64,000 nt of DNA, taken from Jacaranda mimosifolia. Its lineage: Eukaryota > Streptophyta > Magnoliopsida > Lamiales > Bignoniaceae. The DNA is taken from positions 21,735,674-21,799,673 of the forward strand of contig CM032122.1 of the NCBI GenBank assembly GCA_018894105.1, in the 5' to 3' direction. Position numbers and translations under genes: made by a program. The notes below the pieces were generated by a model, which was not told the DNA's origin, searched no databases, and saw only the letters and a program-made list of their open reading frames with translations. Position 1 is the first letter of the stretch; the number at the start of each line of letters is the position of its first letter. Below, one piece after another: positions 37,583 to 49,903 of this stretch.

Positions 37583-38228
37583 TATTATTATTATTATTAT
37601 TATGGCACTCCCTACCAACCACACCCCTCTCCCTCCGTCTTCTCCTTAACTTGGCCGCTGGCTAGCGACTGCCTGCGTGCAGCGCTTGGCAGATCTAGAT
37701 TAGCCAGATCTGTCGGCCAGCCTCCGGGCCATGGATGCCATAGCTATGGCCATGGCAATTAGGGGGTGGGGGTGGAGGGAGGGTAGGGGGTTGGGGTATA
37801 TATATATATATATATTATATTTATGTATTTTGAATTTATATATGCATGTATATATGTGTCTATATTTATACATTTTTTTTTCATTTTTTTTTAATTTTTT
37901 ATGTCTTGAGTTTTTATTTTTTATATATAAATTTAATTTTTTTACTTGTTTTATATTTTTATTTTCATATTTTTTGTTGAAGTGGCAAGTTGAATTGGCA
38001 CGTCGTTGCCACATAGGAGAGAAGTAGGATAAGTTTGATGATAGGGCGCTGCATATCAGATGCCATGTACGAGTGGGCCGGTGCTGGCTAGTTTTTGGGC
38101 TCAATTTGTCCTCAAATTACCAAATTTTAGGAGATGTTGTACTAGTCTTGCGGTTCGAAAAAATAAAGTCCAAAATTGCCAGAAGAGTATACATACGGGA
38201 TCAATTTTGCAAATTTGCCTATAAATAT
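36712..38228. mobile_element. Non-autonomous Mutator-like element with perfect 9-bp target duplication
   Basis: Element 36,721-38,219 (1,499 bp). The ends GGCAAAATTGCAAAATTGAT and, reverse-complemented, GGCAAATTTGCAAAATTGAT continue as terminal inverted repeats of about 130 bp, sharing TTCTGGCAATTTTGGA and AGGACAAATT blocks. TATAAATAT flanks both sides (36,712-36,720 and 38,220-38,228); a 9-bp duplication is the hallmark of Mutator-like elements. There is no transposase. The interior has AT-rich DNA, a hairpin (AAT)n-(ATT)n run and a GC-rich patch (37,600-37,795). Confidence 0.9.
37549..37602. repeat. Self-complementary (AAT)n-(ATT)n microsatellite
   Basis: About ten AAT units switch directly to about seven ATT units, the same arrangement as at 18,261-18,330. 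Confidence 0.95.
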
Positions 38229-40591
38229 TCTTATTGTTGATATGAGAGTTATGATAGATTATTTCTACATAGTATTCAAGCCAAAACCCTAACCCTAAAT
38301 TAAAATCTTCTTATTTTTTGCCTCTAACATCACTGGAAATCCAATCAATGTTGTCATACCTGTTGTTTCAGCTCTAATTGCTTTTCTTTCATGACCGAAT
38401 ATTTTTCATCAACTACCCATCAATTTCTACCTATGTTAATGGGATGTGAACTTTACCATCATATTGATGGCAATCAACCCATTTCGCTAACGTTGATTAT
38501 GCAAATCTTGAATTCAAATGTTGGAAACATGAGGATAATATAGTTCTTAGTTGGATTGTTGCCTTTGTATTAGAGAAACTTCTACTACAACTTGTTGGAG
38601 TGGGTACGATTCCTGTTGCATGGAAAAATTGGTGACTTCATATGGTATGGTATCTAAGCCGCAAATTCATGAATTGAAAGTCATGTTACACACTTCTAAT
38701 GTAGGAGTGATGGTATTGCTACCAAAATATATTCATAAGAATTGAAGATATTGTTAATCATCTTATTGTTGTAGGTCAATTAGTTTCTAATTCTGATATA
38801 ACTAATTTCATGATTTTGGATTCTTAATATTTTCCCTTTATATGGGAGTTTCTTGTTCGTCATGAAGGATGTTATTAACTAAAGAACAACATACTAAATT
38901 GGATGAAGTCCAAAATTCTATTGCTCCTACCCCAATGCTTGCATAGATTTCACACTTTATGTATGGTCGCAGTAGAGGCTGGACTAAAGATAGAGGTTGA
39001 GGACGTAGTCCTACTGAATACTCGTCCTCCTTTGCATATTCACTATAGAATTTTTTACCAAGTTGATGGGATCATTTAACATTGTATCAAGATTTTTGAA
39101 TCGATCACAAATCATGACTGCTCCTCTCATCACTTCTCCAACTGTGATATGTTTCAATTTGGTGGTTTTGGCCATGTATCTCGAATTTTTTCAAGTCCTT
39201 GATTAGGCAATTGGTCTCATGTATCTGATCATCTATTTTCCAACCATGCTAACACTGCCAACACCCACAACTTGACTTGACTTCTAGACAGTGACACCAT
39301 GTCTAATGTCACATGCAACTTGGAAAATCTTGCCATTCTTTCCAAGTATCTACGCCCTGAGGAATTGCAGCTAGATGATGGTTTGAACTTTCAATTTCTA
39401 ATGTGGGTTCTGCTGTTATTACATCTAATAGTCCTAAGTTTCTTCAAGATGATGTTTTCCATTGGCAAATGAGAATTTAATTTCTATTAATTCCTTTTAC
39501 ATTATAACAATTATTCTATTGAACTTTTTTCTCATTATTTTTGGTCAAAAATTTAGAAACAAGGGGTACTCTAAAAATGGTCGAGTAGTGTTGGTCTTTA
39601 TCCCTTGCCTACTGCTTTACTACCTATCAATTCCATTCGTGCTCATGGTCTGAAAACTTGGCATGCCCGATTGGGCCATGCATCTATGTCTACCATTAGC
39701 AAAATAATAAAATCGAGTCATATTAGTTCTTTACCTCGTAGTGGTAACTTATGTCATACGTGTTCTTCTAGTAAAATGCATAAGTTGTTATTTTCAATTT
39801 CTATTTTTTAAACTACTACGCCTTTAGAACTTATTTGTTTGGATTTAAGGGGACCATCCCCTCTTTCATCTAATAAATGTTTTTGTTACTATTTAATTTT
39901 CTTTGATCAGTATAGTAAATATACATGGATTTATTTTCTCGAAAAAAAATAAAAAATACTTGAGATTTTTAATCAATTCTGAAAAGTAGTTGAAAATTAA
40001 TTCTTCTAATTGTTTCATTAAACAATTTCAAACTGATTGGGGTGGTGAAAAAGTCTTCACTTCCTATATAAGAGATAATGATATTACTCAGTGTAGCTCT
40101 TGCCCATATCCACCTAAACAAAATGGTTGCACTGAGAAAAAACATAGACATATTATTGAAACTAGTAGAGCTTTTTACTTCATGCAAAGGTACCATCAAA
40201 TTTCTAGTCAAAAGCCCTTAAGTCTGTAGTTTTTGTTATTAATTGGTTACCAACTCTTAAACTTCAGCATTAGCCTTCATTTAATTTTCTTTTTAATCAT
40301 AAATTCGATTATTCCTTACTTAGAGTATTTGGTTGTTTATGCCTTTCTTGGTTGCTGCCTCATCCTAAAAGCAATTTGGATTCTCGTTCTACCCCCTATG
40401 TCTTTTGGTTATAGTAAAATTCATAAGAATATAAGTGTTTTGATATTTCTTTCCAAAAATTCTATATCTCACGCCATGTTATTTTCAACGAGCAAGTTTT
40501 TTCATTTTCATACGTGTCTGGTGCTTTACCATAGTTGTATAGTACAACCTTCGAAATTACCACCATTAGTCATATCCTTTCCATTACCTAT
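38229..40591 (+). pseudogene. Decayed Ty1/copia retrotransposon, 5' part
   Basis: Fragments of a copia polyprotein in order: gag-like text (38,380-38,760); protease/pre-integrase region with LENLAILSKYLRPEELQL (39,310-39,390) and DVFHWQM; GAG-pre-integrase TWHARLGHASMSTISKI with its downstream CHTC (39,655-39,775); integrase core words PLELICLDLRGPSPLS, YSKYTWIYFLEKK, FQTDWGGEKVF and YPPKQNGCTEKKHRHIIETSRA (40,030-40,180); then FVINWLPTLKLQH and HVIFNEQVFSF. Stops and frameshifts are everywhere. It is cut at 40,591 by the gypsy element and resumes at 50,756. No 5' LTR was recognised. Confidence 0.75.
40587..40591. repeat. Gypsy target-site duplication CCTAT, left copy
   Basis: CCTAT directly precedes the 5' LTR and recurs directly after the 3' LTR at 50,756-50,760. 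Five bp is the normal length for this class. Confidence 0.9.
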
Positions 40592-41397
40592 TGTAGACGG
40601 TTTAATTTTTGAGCCAATTGAAAAATGACATGTGTAAATAATATATTAGTTATTAATTTAAAATTTTCTATTTATGTATTGGAATTTATTAAATTTAATT
40701 CCAAATGATAAATAGTTAATTTTAATTAACACTCTAATATTATTTTATACACAAATCAGACGTCGATAAGTGTCAAGATGAAGTGGCACAACCGATCAAA
40801 TCAAGTCTGAAAGCCTAGCAATTGCAGACCAATCAAGTTGGGACACGTGGCGCATCCATGTACGTGGACAAATCAAGTCAAGAATGTTTGATATTATCTT
40901 TTAAATATACATCAAAGAGATAATTATCAAATGAGTTCAAGTCATTTCGGAGTCTCCTGCTGAGCATTTATATAAAGGGGATGATTAGAGACTTATATTC
41001 TCATATTCTTATATTCTCATATTCTCATATTTTCATATCCTGATATTCACATATATTCTCATATTCTCATATCCACATATTCTCAAGCTCTAAGACTCAA
41101 GTCTTCAAGCTTCAAGTTGCTGCTGCGACAATGTATTGCTACCTCAAAGGTCCTATACTTATTCAAAGCATCAAGACTTTCCTTTGATCTCATAGTCAAG
41201 GTTCAAGTTTCAAAGAAATCTCATAATATTCTTTTATCAAGTCAAAGGATAATACACTATATATCCAAGAACAAGCTTTTATATTTTTTCTTTGATAAAT
41301 TGTAATTCTCATATATTCTTTAATACAAATTCAATTTGTCCATTATTTTTCTTTGTCTTGTGATTTAATTTTGCAGACAACGAAATTTGTGTGAACA
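40592..41397 (+). repeat. 5' LTR of the gypsy element
   Basis: Begins TGTAGACGG and ends TGTGTGAACA. A TATA box (TTATATAAA at about 40,969) is followed by an irregular TTCTCATA / CACATA array (about 41,000-41,095), then AAGCTTCAAG. It lacks about 55 bp that the 3' LTR has at 50,582-50,636. The probable primer binding region follows at 41,398-41,420 (TTCTAGCACGCTTGGTGGGA); I could not match it to a specific tRNA. Confidence 0.9.
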
Positions 41398-41481
41398 AAT
41401 TTCTAGCACGCTTGGTGGGACACGAATCTACCCCCTATCTCTTTCTCCCGTTTGAATCTTGAAGATATTTGCAACCACTCA

Positions 41482-42632
41482 ATGGCACCTAAGAGGAACC
41501 AACTTGCCTTGGCCCTGAAAGATGTTGCTGACGTTGCTGAACCTGCTGCTGAATCTGTCAATTAGCCCATAACTGGGGGCAAAAATACTGATTTCATTTC
41601 GTTTGATGGTTCTAACTCTGGAAGTCCAAGGGAAACAAATCCTAAGGTATTATCTTTTGCTAAATTGCCAGCTACAGCGACTGGAGTGGGAACGGTGGAT
41701 GAACAACTTGCTCGGATAGCTCAAACTACAGCTGACCTACAAAAGATTGTAGAAGAAAAGGATCTACAAATTGCACAACTCATGAGCAAACAAGAAGAGG
41801 AAGATCTTAGAGGATTTAGCTGCAACAATCAATCTTCCCTTGGCCAATAGTGACGCAGAAATAAGTTGACGAGATGCCTCACAAGCGAGAAACAAATCGA
41901 AAGATCGACCATTTTGCAACTTCTATTACTACATTGTCTGTTCAACAATTGCAGGACATGCTCGCAGATATTATTAGGGCTCAGTATGGCATGCCTTCTC
42001 AAAGTTCTATTATGTATTCGAAGCCCTAAACAAAGAGGATTGACTTGCTGAGAATGCCGATAGGATATCAACCACCAAAATTCCAACAGTTTGACAGGAA
42101 GGGAAATCCAAAACAGCATGTGGCCCATTTCATTTAGACATGCAATAATGCAGGGACTTATGGTGATCTTCTTGTGAAATAGTTTGTGCATTCATTGAAA
42201 GGAAACGCCTTTGACTGGTACATTGATTTAGAACTTGAATCCATTGATAACTGGGATCAAATGGAAAGGGAGTTTCTGAATCATTTCTATAGTACGCACC
42301 GGACTATGAGCATGATTGAACTTACCAATGCAAGACAATGGAAAGATGAACCAGTGGTGGACTACATCAACTGTTGGCATGCATTGAGTTTGAATTGCAA
42401 GGATAGATTCTCAGAGACATCTGCGATAGAGATGCGTATTCAAGGTATGGACTGGGGACTTCTTTACATTCTTCAAGGAATCAGGCCTCATTCTTTTAAG
42501 GAATTAGCCACTCGTGCCTATGACATGGAGCTTAGCATTGCTAATCGCGGGATTGGAATTCTTACTGAGGACCAGAAGAAAGAAATGAGAGATTCAAAGA
42601 AAAAGCGAAAAATATGTCAGAGCAACTACTAA
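41482..42632 (+). pseudogene. Gypsy gag remnant
   Basis: The frame starts MAPKRNQLALALKD at 41,482 and is stopped by TAG at 41,563. After a coiled-coil stretch (ARIAQTTADLQKIVEEKDLQ) and a frameshift comes the retrotransposon gag domain: PPKFQQFDRKGNPKQHVAHF, FVHSLKGNAFDWYIDL, MEREFLNHFYSTHRTMSMIE and VVDYINCWHALSLNCKDRFS, ending near 42,632. Confidence 0.85.
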
Positions 42633-42639
42633 GGAATCC

Positions 42640-44475
42640 ATGGCGATCAAGACGGCATCCATAAAAATTCCCACAACTGACAAAAAAGTTGCTGAGAAAA
42701 TTAAAGATCAACACATTTCAACAGGCAAGAAAACATTGAAAGAAATGCAGGAAAATGAGTATCCATTTCCAAATTCTGATGTTTCTCATATTTTTGATGA
42801 ATTATTGACAAGGAAGTTGATTGAACTGCCAGAACCAAAACATCCTGAAGAAGTTGGAAAGGTCAACGATCCAAAATATTGCAAATATCATCGAGTTGTC
42901 AGCCATCCAATAGAGAAATACTTCGTCTTCAAGGATAAAGTCATAGCATTGGCAAGAGATGGAAAGATAATCCTTGACAGGAAAGATGTGGTTGGATCGA
43001 ACATTACTAGCGCTATAACTGTAGCAGATACTACATGTGTTGCAAGTAAAGACAATATCTTTTCATCTTCACTCATGGGGGCATCAACAATGCTCCGGTT
43101 TGGAAGCTTAGATCCTGTACTAGTGAAGACTCAATTCATTGATGGAGTGACTAAGCTGGAAATGAGTTCTACTACTGAAACTGAAGATAGCTATGAGTGG
43201 ACTCTTGTGATGCACCGACGAAGGAGAAGACGATATGCAAATCAATCTTATCCATTGGCATTAAAGGTATCGCATGTGGCCAGATGCCCTCAACCAAGGA
43301 CGACAAAGAGTTTGAAGGCCATAGATGGTAAGCTGGAAAATTCATTGGCAGGTTACAAAAGGAGCTAAGTGACTTTGAAGGATTATTTTCCTACAGGATT
43401 CTTTGATCAAAAAATTGAAGCAATGCATGCTATATCTTGCGAAACTGAAGAGCAACACTCCACTTTCTGTTGTACGACAATTGCTTTTACAGACGAGGAC
43501 TTGCTGTTGGGATCGAAACCTCACAATAGGCCACTTTTCGTTTCATGGTTTATGTCGGAGCAAAAAGTCAACCACATATTCATTGATGGAAGATCCGCCG
43601 TCAATATCATGCCAAAATCCACTATGAAGAATTTGGGAATTTTTGTTGAAGATCTCTCACGTAGCCGCCTAACTATTCAAGGTTTCAACTAAGGAGGCCA
43701 ACGAGCTATTGGTATGATTCGTCTAGACCTCACAATCGGGGAGTTGGAAGCAAGCACTTTATTTCATGTTATTGATGCAAAGACTTCCTACCATTTGCTT
43801 TTGGGATGGCCATGGCTTCATGAGAATGGGGTGATACTTTCCACTCTTCATCAATGCTTCAAGTATTCAAAAAATGGGGAAGTTATGAAAGTTGATGCAG
43901 ATGTGAAGCCATTTACTGAAGCGGAATCATACTTTGTTGATGCTAAACTTTATCTGGATCCTGACTCATTAAGTAAAGCGCAACCTGTAAAAGCTCAAAA
44001 CAACCACTCCGTTGAAGGGAGACAAGATTGTTCTGAAAATTTCAGTAAACTAACAATTACTGAGGTTTTGACAAGCAAAAAATGCAAGCGCGGTGATGAG
44101 TCAAACTTACCATTATTTCGATATACACCGCAGTCATCTCAAGAGAAAAGGCAAATTCCACTTGGAGCATGTATTAAGGCGAATGATGCTGTTCAAAGCC
44201 AATTCAAGATGGTGGAATCAAGCGATTGTCAAACTTTGAGGAAGGATTTCACCATGCCTATTGTTGGCATTAGCTCATCAATCTATAATGGACCATCTGT
44301 TGCAGAAGTTTCTCACAAAGAATTTGAAGGTACATTTGATCCTAAGGCGTATAAGTTACTCAAAAATTTTGGCTATAACTTTGCTAATCCACCCAGTTTA
44401 AGTAAGCTCAAACCTGAGTTAACTGGAGAAAAAGTTCATGGACTTAGTGAAGCACAACATAAACTAAGAAGATAG
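42640..44475 (+). pseudogene. Gypsy gag C-terminus and aspartic protease remnant
   Basis: PKYCKYHRVVSHPIEKYFVFK resembles the zinc-binding end of Tat gag (C..H). The protease follows as KVNHIFIDGRSAVNIMPKST, where IDGRSA replaces the usual VDTGSS-like active site of this lineage, and LTIGELEASTLFHVIDAKTSYHLLLGWPWLH. Stops are at 43,366-43,368, 43,690-43,692 and 44,473-44,475. Confidence 0.8.
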
Positions 44476-44487
44476 GGTTTTTATGTT

Positions 44488-46836
44488 TTGTTGTCAAGGG
44501 TTGGCCTGGGATTTAAAGTTGTAAAACCAGTCAGGATACGTGTCACAGATGAGGATGAGTGCGCCGGTGTCCAACATATTTCTGCAAAAGATCACGTGAA
44601 GCAAGAAGAGCAAAAACAGAATAATCATCGAGTTTCTGTATTTGACCGTCTCAGTGCTCCAATTACTCGTCCTTCTATCTTTAAAAGACTTGGTATTAAA
44701 GATCAAAATATGTTCAATACAGGTCCACGTCTAAGAGGTTCTGTGTTCAATCGACTTAGGAATAGTGCTGCAAAAAGAAGTGTTGACGACAAGACTGATA
44801 TGTTGGAGTCAAAAAATGAGAGTCAGACTCTTCATTTATCCCAATCGAATGGAGCCAAATCTACAATCCTAGTCATTAATATGGACAAACATGTGAAAAT
44901 AAAACAGCGCATTGTAGAACATTCATGCAAAAAGAATGGTGCAGATGAAGATGAAGTGGAAATGACCATCAGCTCTAATTACATAAGTGTTAAAGATGAG
45001 CTAAATCTTGCATCGCATGATTCGTGTCTTGAAGAATTCAATAGATTGGTGGCAAGTGGTTTTATACAAGTTACAAACTACCCATCATAGATAATGGCGC
45101 CTACCCCAGTTTCAAAAGCAGATGAAACATTAAAATGGAGCATCACATTCCAGAGAATGAGAGTTGTTGAGATCGAACAGCTATATGATGAAGAAAATGA
45201 TGAGTTACATACATGTAATCATATCGCTATTGATGAAGAGCCTGATTCAGAAATTCCTGAAAATGAAGTCCTAAAAGCTCCTTCGCAACTTGAAGATGGT
45301 GGACAGGAGTTGAATCTTGGCACAATAGAAGAGCCCCGTGCCATATTTGTTAGCCAGCGTTTAAATCATAAAGAAGAAGAACAATATTTCAAAATCTTGA
45401 GTGAATACAAGGATTTCTTTGCTTGGACCTACAAAGAAATGCTAGGATTAGATCCAAAAATTGCGATTCACCACCTTAGTATAAAACATGGGGCTCGTCC
45501 AATAAAGCAGTCGCAGCGAGTGCTTCGCCCGGAGCTCGTCCCTCTAATTGACGCTGAAGTCAACAAGCTTATTGATGCAGGATTTATCAGGGAAGTAAAA
45601 TATCCGACTTAGATCTCTAGCATCGTGCTAGTCAAGAAGAAGAATGGCCAGATACGCATTTGTGTTGATTTTTGAGATTTAAATAAGGCATGTCCAAAGG
45701 ATGACTTTCCACTACCTATTATTGAGCTTATGGTCGATGCAACTATTGGACATGAAGCTTTATCTTTCATGGATGGATCCTCTGGGTACAATCATATTAG
45801 AATGTCACCACAAGATGAGGAGTGTATGGCTTTTCGCACACCTAAGGGTATTTATTATTACAAAGTAATGCGTTTTGGGTTGAAAAATACAGGTGCAACT
45901 TATCAACGAGCTATGCAAAATATTTTCGATGATATGCTACATACAAAGGTAGAGTGCTACGTTGATGATCTAGTGGTCAAGACTAAGGAAAGAGAGAATC
46001 ACTTGGAAGATCTCTGTGTGGTATTTGATCGGCTGAAAAAATAAAACTTGAAGATGAATTCGCTCAAATATGCTTTTGGTGTCACGTCTGGCAAGTTCCT
46101 TGGCTTCATAGTTCGACATCGTGGAATTGAAGTTGATCCTACTAAAATCGATGCTATCCAGAAGATGCCGCCTCCAAGTAATCTTAAAGAATTGCGCAGT
46201 TTACAAGGCAATCTTGCATTTATAAGAAGGTTCATATCAAATCTTGCAGGAAGATGCCAACCATTTAATCACTTGATGAAGAAAGATGTTCCTTTCGTAT
46301 GGGATAAAGGATGTGAGAATGCTTTCGAGAGCATAAAGAAGTACCTCATGAATCTACTAGTTCTAGGAGCTCATATACTTGGAAAACCGTTGATATTGTA
46401 CATTGTAGCACAAGAACGGTCTATCTGTGCTCTCATGGCTCAGGAAAATGAAGAAGGAAAGGAGAAAGCTTTATATTATCTGAGTAGAGCTTTGACTGAG
46501 AATGAGTTGAAATACTCTCATGTTGAGAAGATTTGTCTTGCCTTATTTTATGCAATCAGAAAGTTGAAGCATTATTTTGAGGCATATTTTATCCAACTCA
46601 TCTCACGTGCTGATCCTATCAAATTTGTGATGTCAAGACCAGTACTCTCAGAAAGATTGGCTAAGTGGTATATTGTATTCAATCAGTACGAGATCACATA
46701 TGTACCTCAAAAAGCTGTTAAAGGACAAGCTCTTGCTAATTTCTTGGCAGATCATCCCATTCCTACAGACTGGAAGTATTTGATGAATTACCTGATGAGG
46801 AGGTTCTCTTCGTTGATATCCTGCCAGCATGGATAA
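44488..46836 (+). pseudogene. Gypsy reverse transcriptase and first RNase H remnant
   Basis: A spacer with FDRLSAPITRPSIFKRLG repeats leads to the RT: DFFAWTYKEMLGLDPKIAIH, LIDAGFIREVKYPT, LVKKKNGQIRICVDF-stop-DLNKACPKDDFPLP, FMDGSSGYNHIRMSPQDEE and the catalytic YVDDLVVK (45,958-45,981). RNase H follows: DPTKIDAIQKMPPPSNLKEL, ALYYLSRALTENELKYSHVE and LANFLADHPIP. Stops at 45,088, 45,610, 45,673 and 46,042 break it; most are one transition away from Trp, Arg or Gln codons. Confidence 0.88.
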
Positions 46837-47070
46837 TGCTATTTGATGGGGCGGCTCGATCTAATGGAGCGGGGGCAGGGATTGTATTTGTTTAACCAGA
46901 AAGACAAGATAATCCCATTCCTGCAGACTGGGAAGTATCTGATGAATTACCCGATGAGGAGGCTCTCTTCGTTGATATCCTGCCAGCATGGATAATGCTA
47001 TTTGATGGGGCGGCTTGATCTGATGGAGAGGGGGCATGGATTGTATTTGTTTCACCAGAAAGACAAGTTT
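46752..47070 (+). repeat. About 158-bp tandem duplication within the gypsy RNase H region
   Basis: CCCATTCC at 46,756 recurs at 46,914 and the sequences run parallel (GAGGAGG-TCTCTTCGTTGATATCC, ATAATGCTATTTGATGGGGC) for one full period with scattered differences. The duplicated text encodes the start of the second RNase H (IMLFDGAARSNGAGAGIVF). Confidence 0.9.
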
Positions 47071-47360
47071 TGACATATTCTGTAGTGTTAAATGAATTAT
47101 GCTCTAATAATGTTGCAGAATATTAGGCTTTGATTATTGGGCTTCAAATGGCACTTGAACTGGAAATTTTAGAAATTGAGGTCTATGGTGATTCAAAATT
47201 GGTTATTAATCAACTTTTAAATGTTTATGAAGTTAAAAAGGAAGATATGATTCCTTACTTTCAGCTAGCATCTTGTCTGTTGAAGAAGTTTGAAAATGTT
47301 GTCCTAAGTCACACCCGAGGAAAGAAAATAGGATGGCAGATGCATTAGCAAACTTGGCTA
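46980..47360 (+). pseudogene. Second (archaeal-type) RNase H domain remnant of the gypsy element
   Basis: AWIMLFDGAA, then IVFVSPERQVLTYSVVLNE, NNVAEY-stop-ALIIGLQMALEL and EVYGDSKLVINQLLN, which keeps the D-S-K-L core. A frameshift precedes RMADALANLAITLA. This extra RNase H between the first RNase H and integrase is characteristic of Tat-lineage elements. Confidence 0.8.
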
Positions 47361-47539
47361 TTACTTTGGCCATTTTTGAAGAAGAAACGACAAATATCCC
47401 AGTGTGCAATAGATGGATTGTGCCGTCACCCATTGAGCTTGATCATGAGGATGCAAATGTTGTATTAGTCTTAGTTTGTGAAGATGAAGATTGGAAGACA
47501 TCACTAATTGACTATCTAAAGGATGGGAAATTGCCACAA

Positions 47540-48337
47540 GACCCTCGTCGTAGGACGGAGGTGTGTCGAAGGTCATCTCGATTCATTTTATACAAAGACA
47601 TTTTGTATCGTTGATCTTATAAAGGTACTTATCAGTGTTGTTTAAGTGGTGAAGAAGCAATTGAAGCTATGGCTGAGGCACATTCTGGAGTTTGTGGAGC
47701 TCACCAGTCGGGTCCTAAGCTTCATTTTCAGATCAAAAGGATGGGATACTACTGGCCTACTATGGTTAAAGATTGTATGAGTTATGGGAAGAAGTGTGAA
47801 ACCTGTCAGATGTATGCTAACTTTATACATCAGCCTCCCAAACCCTTACATCCCACAGTTGCTTCATAGCCATTTGATGCATGGGGTCTTGATGTTGTAG
47901 GTCATATTGCTCCTAAGTCATCAGCTGGCCATACTTACATATTGGCAGCTACAGACTATTTCTCCAAGTGGGTAGAAGCGATTCCCCTTAAGGAAGTGAA
48001 GAAAGAAACTGTTGTTGAGTTCATTCGTTGTCATTTGATTTTCAGGTATGGAGTGCCTCGTTACGTTATTACCGATAATGGGAAGCCTTTCTACAATAAG
48101 TTGATGGATAGACTATGTGCACAATTTGGATTTAGGCAATACAATTCTTCTATGTACAATGCCGCTGCATATGGTCTAGTAGAGGCGTTTAATAAAACTT
48201 TATGCAATCTGCTGAAGAAAGTAGTGTCAAAATCTAAAAGGGATTGGCATGAAAAAGTTGGAGAAGCTCTTTGGGCATATAGAACAATTCATCGGACTGC
48301 TACCCAGGCTACTCCGTATTCACTGATTTATGAATAA
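47540..48337 (+). pseudogene. Gypsy integrase remnant
   Basis: The zinc-binding H-H-C-C region is seen as AEAHSGVCGAHQSG through CETCQM. The catalytic core has LAATDYFSKWVEAI (first Asp), YVITDNGKPFYN (second Asp) and GLVEAFNKTLCNLLKK (Glu), then ALWAYRTIHRTATQATPYSL. Stops lie at 47,612-47,614 and 47,867-47,869, and the frame ends at 48,337. Confidence 0.88.
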
Positions 48338-49903
48338 CCAATCTGGTACTTTTAATTTTGAGATTGTCTTTGTCACTCCCAATGATAATACATGGAGATG
48401 GCTCTGTGTGATCCTCAATATACATTCTCACGATTTGATCAGGAATGAGCTATGTTTCTTAACCTGCAAAAAAAAAAAGAAAAAAAAAGGAGGAATGCTG
48501 TCAATATTTGTCAAAATTGTTATTCAAAATATCTGGATAATCGATATTGTTGATAGATAACTCAAGAAACCCCTTCAATGTTTTACGTATTGAAAATTTG
48601 AGCATGAAAAGATATCAGGTTCTTTGAGGAATTTTGTCAAATAGTTAACATGCATAAACAAGATAAAGGAGGAATGCAAGCAAGGGGGATGAGCATACCC
48701 AGTAATCAGCAAACCAATTTTCAATGTTGTGTTAGTTTGTTCCTCGGTTAAGTTTTTATATTAGTCTGTTGATAATGACCTATTCGGAGGGGACTCAAAT
48801 ATTTAATCCATCATTAAAGTTGCCCGTTTGGATAAGAACATTGTGTTTTGAAGTGAGTGGAATAGTTCCAGGAGCAATCTATGATCATGTATTTAATTCT
48901 GACAGAAGTCTAAGAAAAAGAAGAGGTGAACTTGGACTCTGCTAGATCATGTCCAGATAAAAAAAAAAAGAAAAGAAAGGAAAGGAAGCAGACGATGTGA
49001 GGAAGTCATTGGGGCTTCGCTGAAATCTTGCTGTTGAGTTTTCTTAGTTGAGTATATAAACTCTAATTTCAGTGGGATTCTTGTCAAAGTGGAAAGAAAT
49101 TAAAATTGTTTTCTTTGAATATATATATATATATTTGGGCCACATATATGAGTATATATATACATGTAGACCATATATATCTGTATATATATACAGATAT
49201 GGGTATGTGTATATATATATATGCAGACCATATATATCTGTATATATATATATAAGAGCAAGGAAAAGGAAGGATGGCCAATGGCAATTGAATTACAATG
49301 GCATCTTGGGTTGGAAATAGGGCAGTGGATTGCGAGCGGCGGAAATGACTAGAAATTGGATCAAGAGGAAACTGAAGAAGAGCCACAAATGAGGGTGTGA
49401 AGAAATGTGGGTTTTCACTATATTCACGAAATTGAGGGTTTGGGGTGATTTCTTCTGAGCTTGGACCCTCCGGAAAGTATGGAATAATAATGTAGAAAAG
49501 CATGTGCAAACCATATTTGGATAAGCACTATTGAGTGCTGCTCTTTAAGAAGTCAAATGTTTCTAATTTCTAATTGAGCAATTAAAGTCATTTCTTATGA
49601 CATTTGTGAGATTAAGATCAATCTTACGGAGAATATTATTGCCATTGATACTGTCAAGTGGGATGTTCAATTTGAAGTTAGATTTGATGCCCACATGATG
49701 CATTTTGCGTGGCCACTGACTAATGGAGCTTTGTTGCTTTTGCATATATATATATATATTTAGATATACATATATATACATATATATTTTAAAAGCTCAT
49801 ATGTTATATATATATATGTATATATATATAATAATTATCGTGACTTATTCACTCAAGAATGTATTGGAAGACATTATTCGTGAACAAGTCTCGAGGGGGC
49901 ATT
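48338..49903 (+). other. 3' non-coding region of the gypsy element, with polypurine tract
   Basis: A 1.5-kb stretch without recognisable coding sequence, containing A-rich runs and (AT)n tracts with CAGACCATATATATCTG words repeated near 49,168 and 49,224. GAGGGGGC at 49,893-49,900, just before the 3' LTR, is the likely polypurine tract. Confidence 0.6.

Noticed and set aside
38283..38301. CCCTAACCCTAA telomere-like word
   Set aside because: Only two units; too short for an interstitial telomere tract and likely chance.
40990..41095. Regular TTCTCATA repeats that might suggest a CRISPR-like array
   Set aside because: A simple-sequence array within a plant LTR, present in both LTRs; no spacers, and the genome is eukaryotic.
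49084..49509. 141-codon minus-strand frame in the gypsy 3' region
   Set aside because: Half of it is (AT)n-derived Tyr/Ile repeats, the rest matches no domain, and nothing suggests a host gene.
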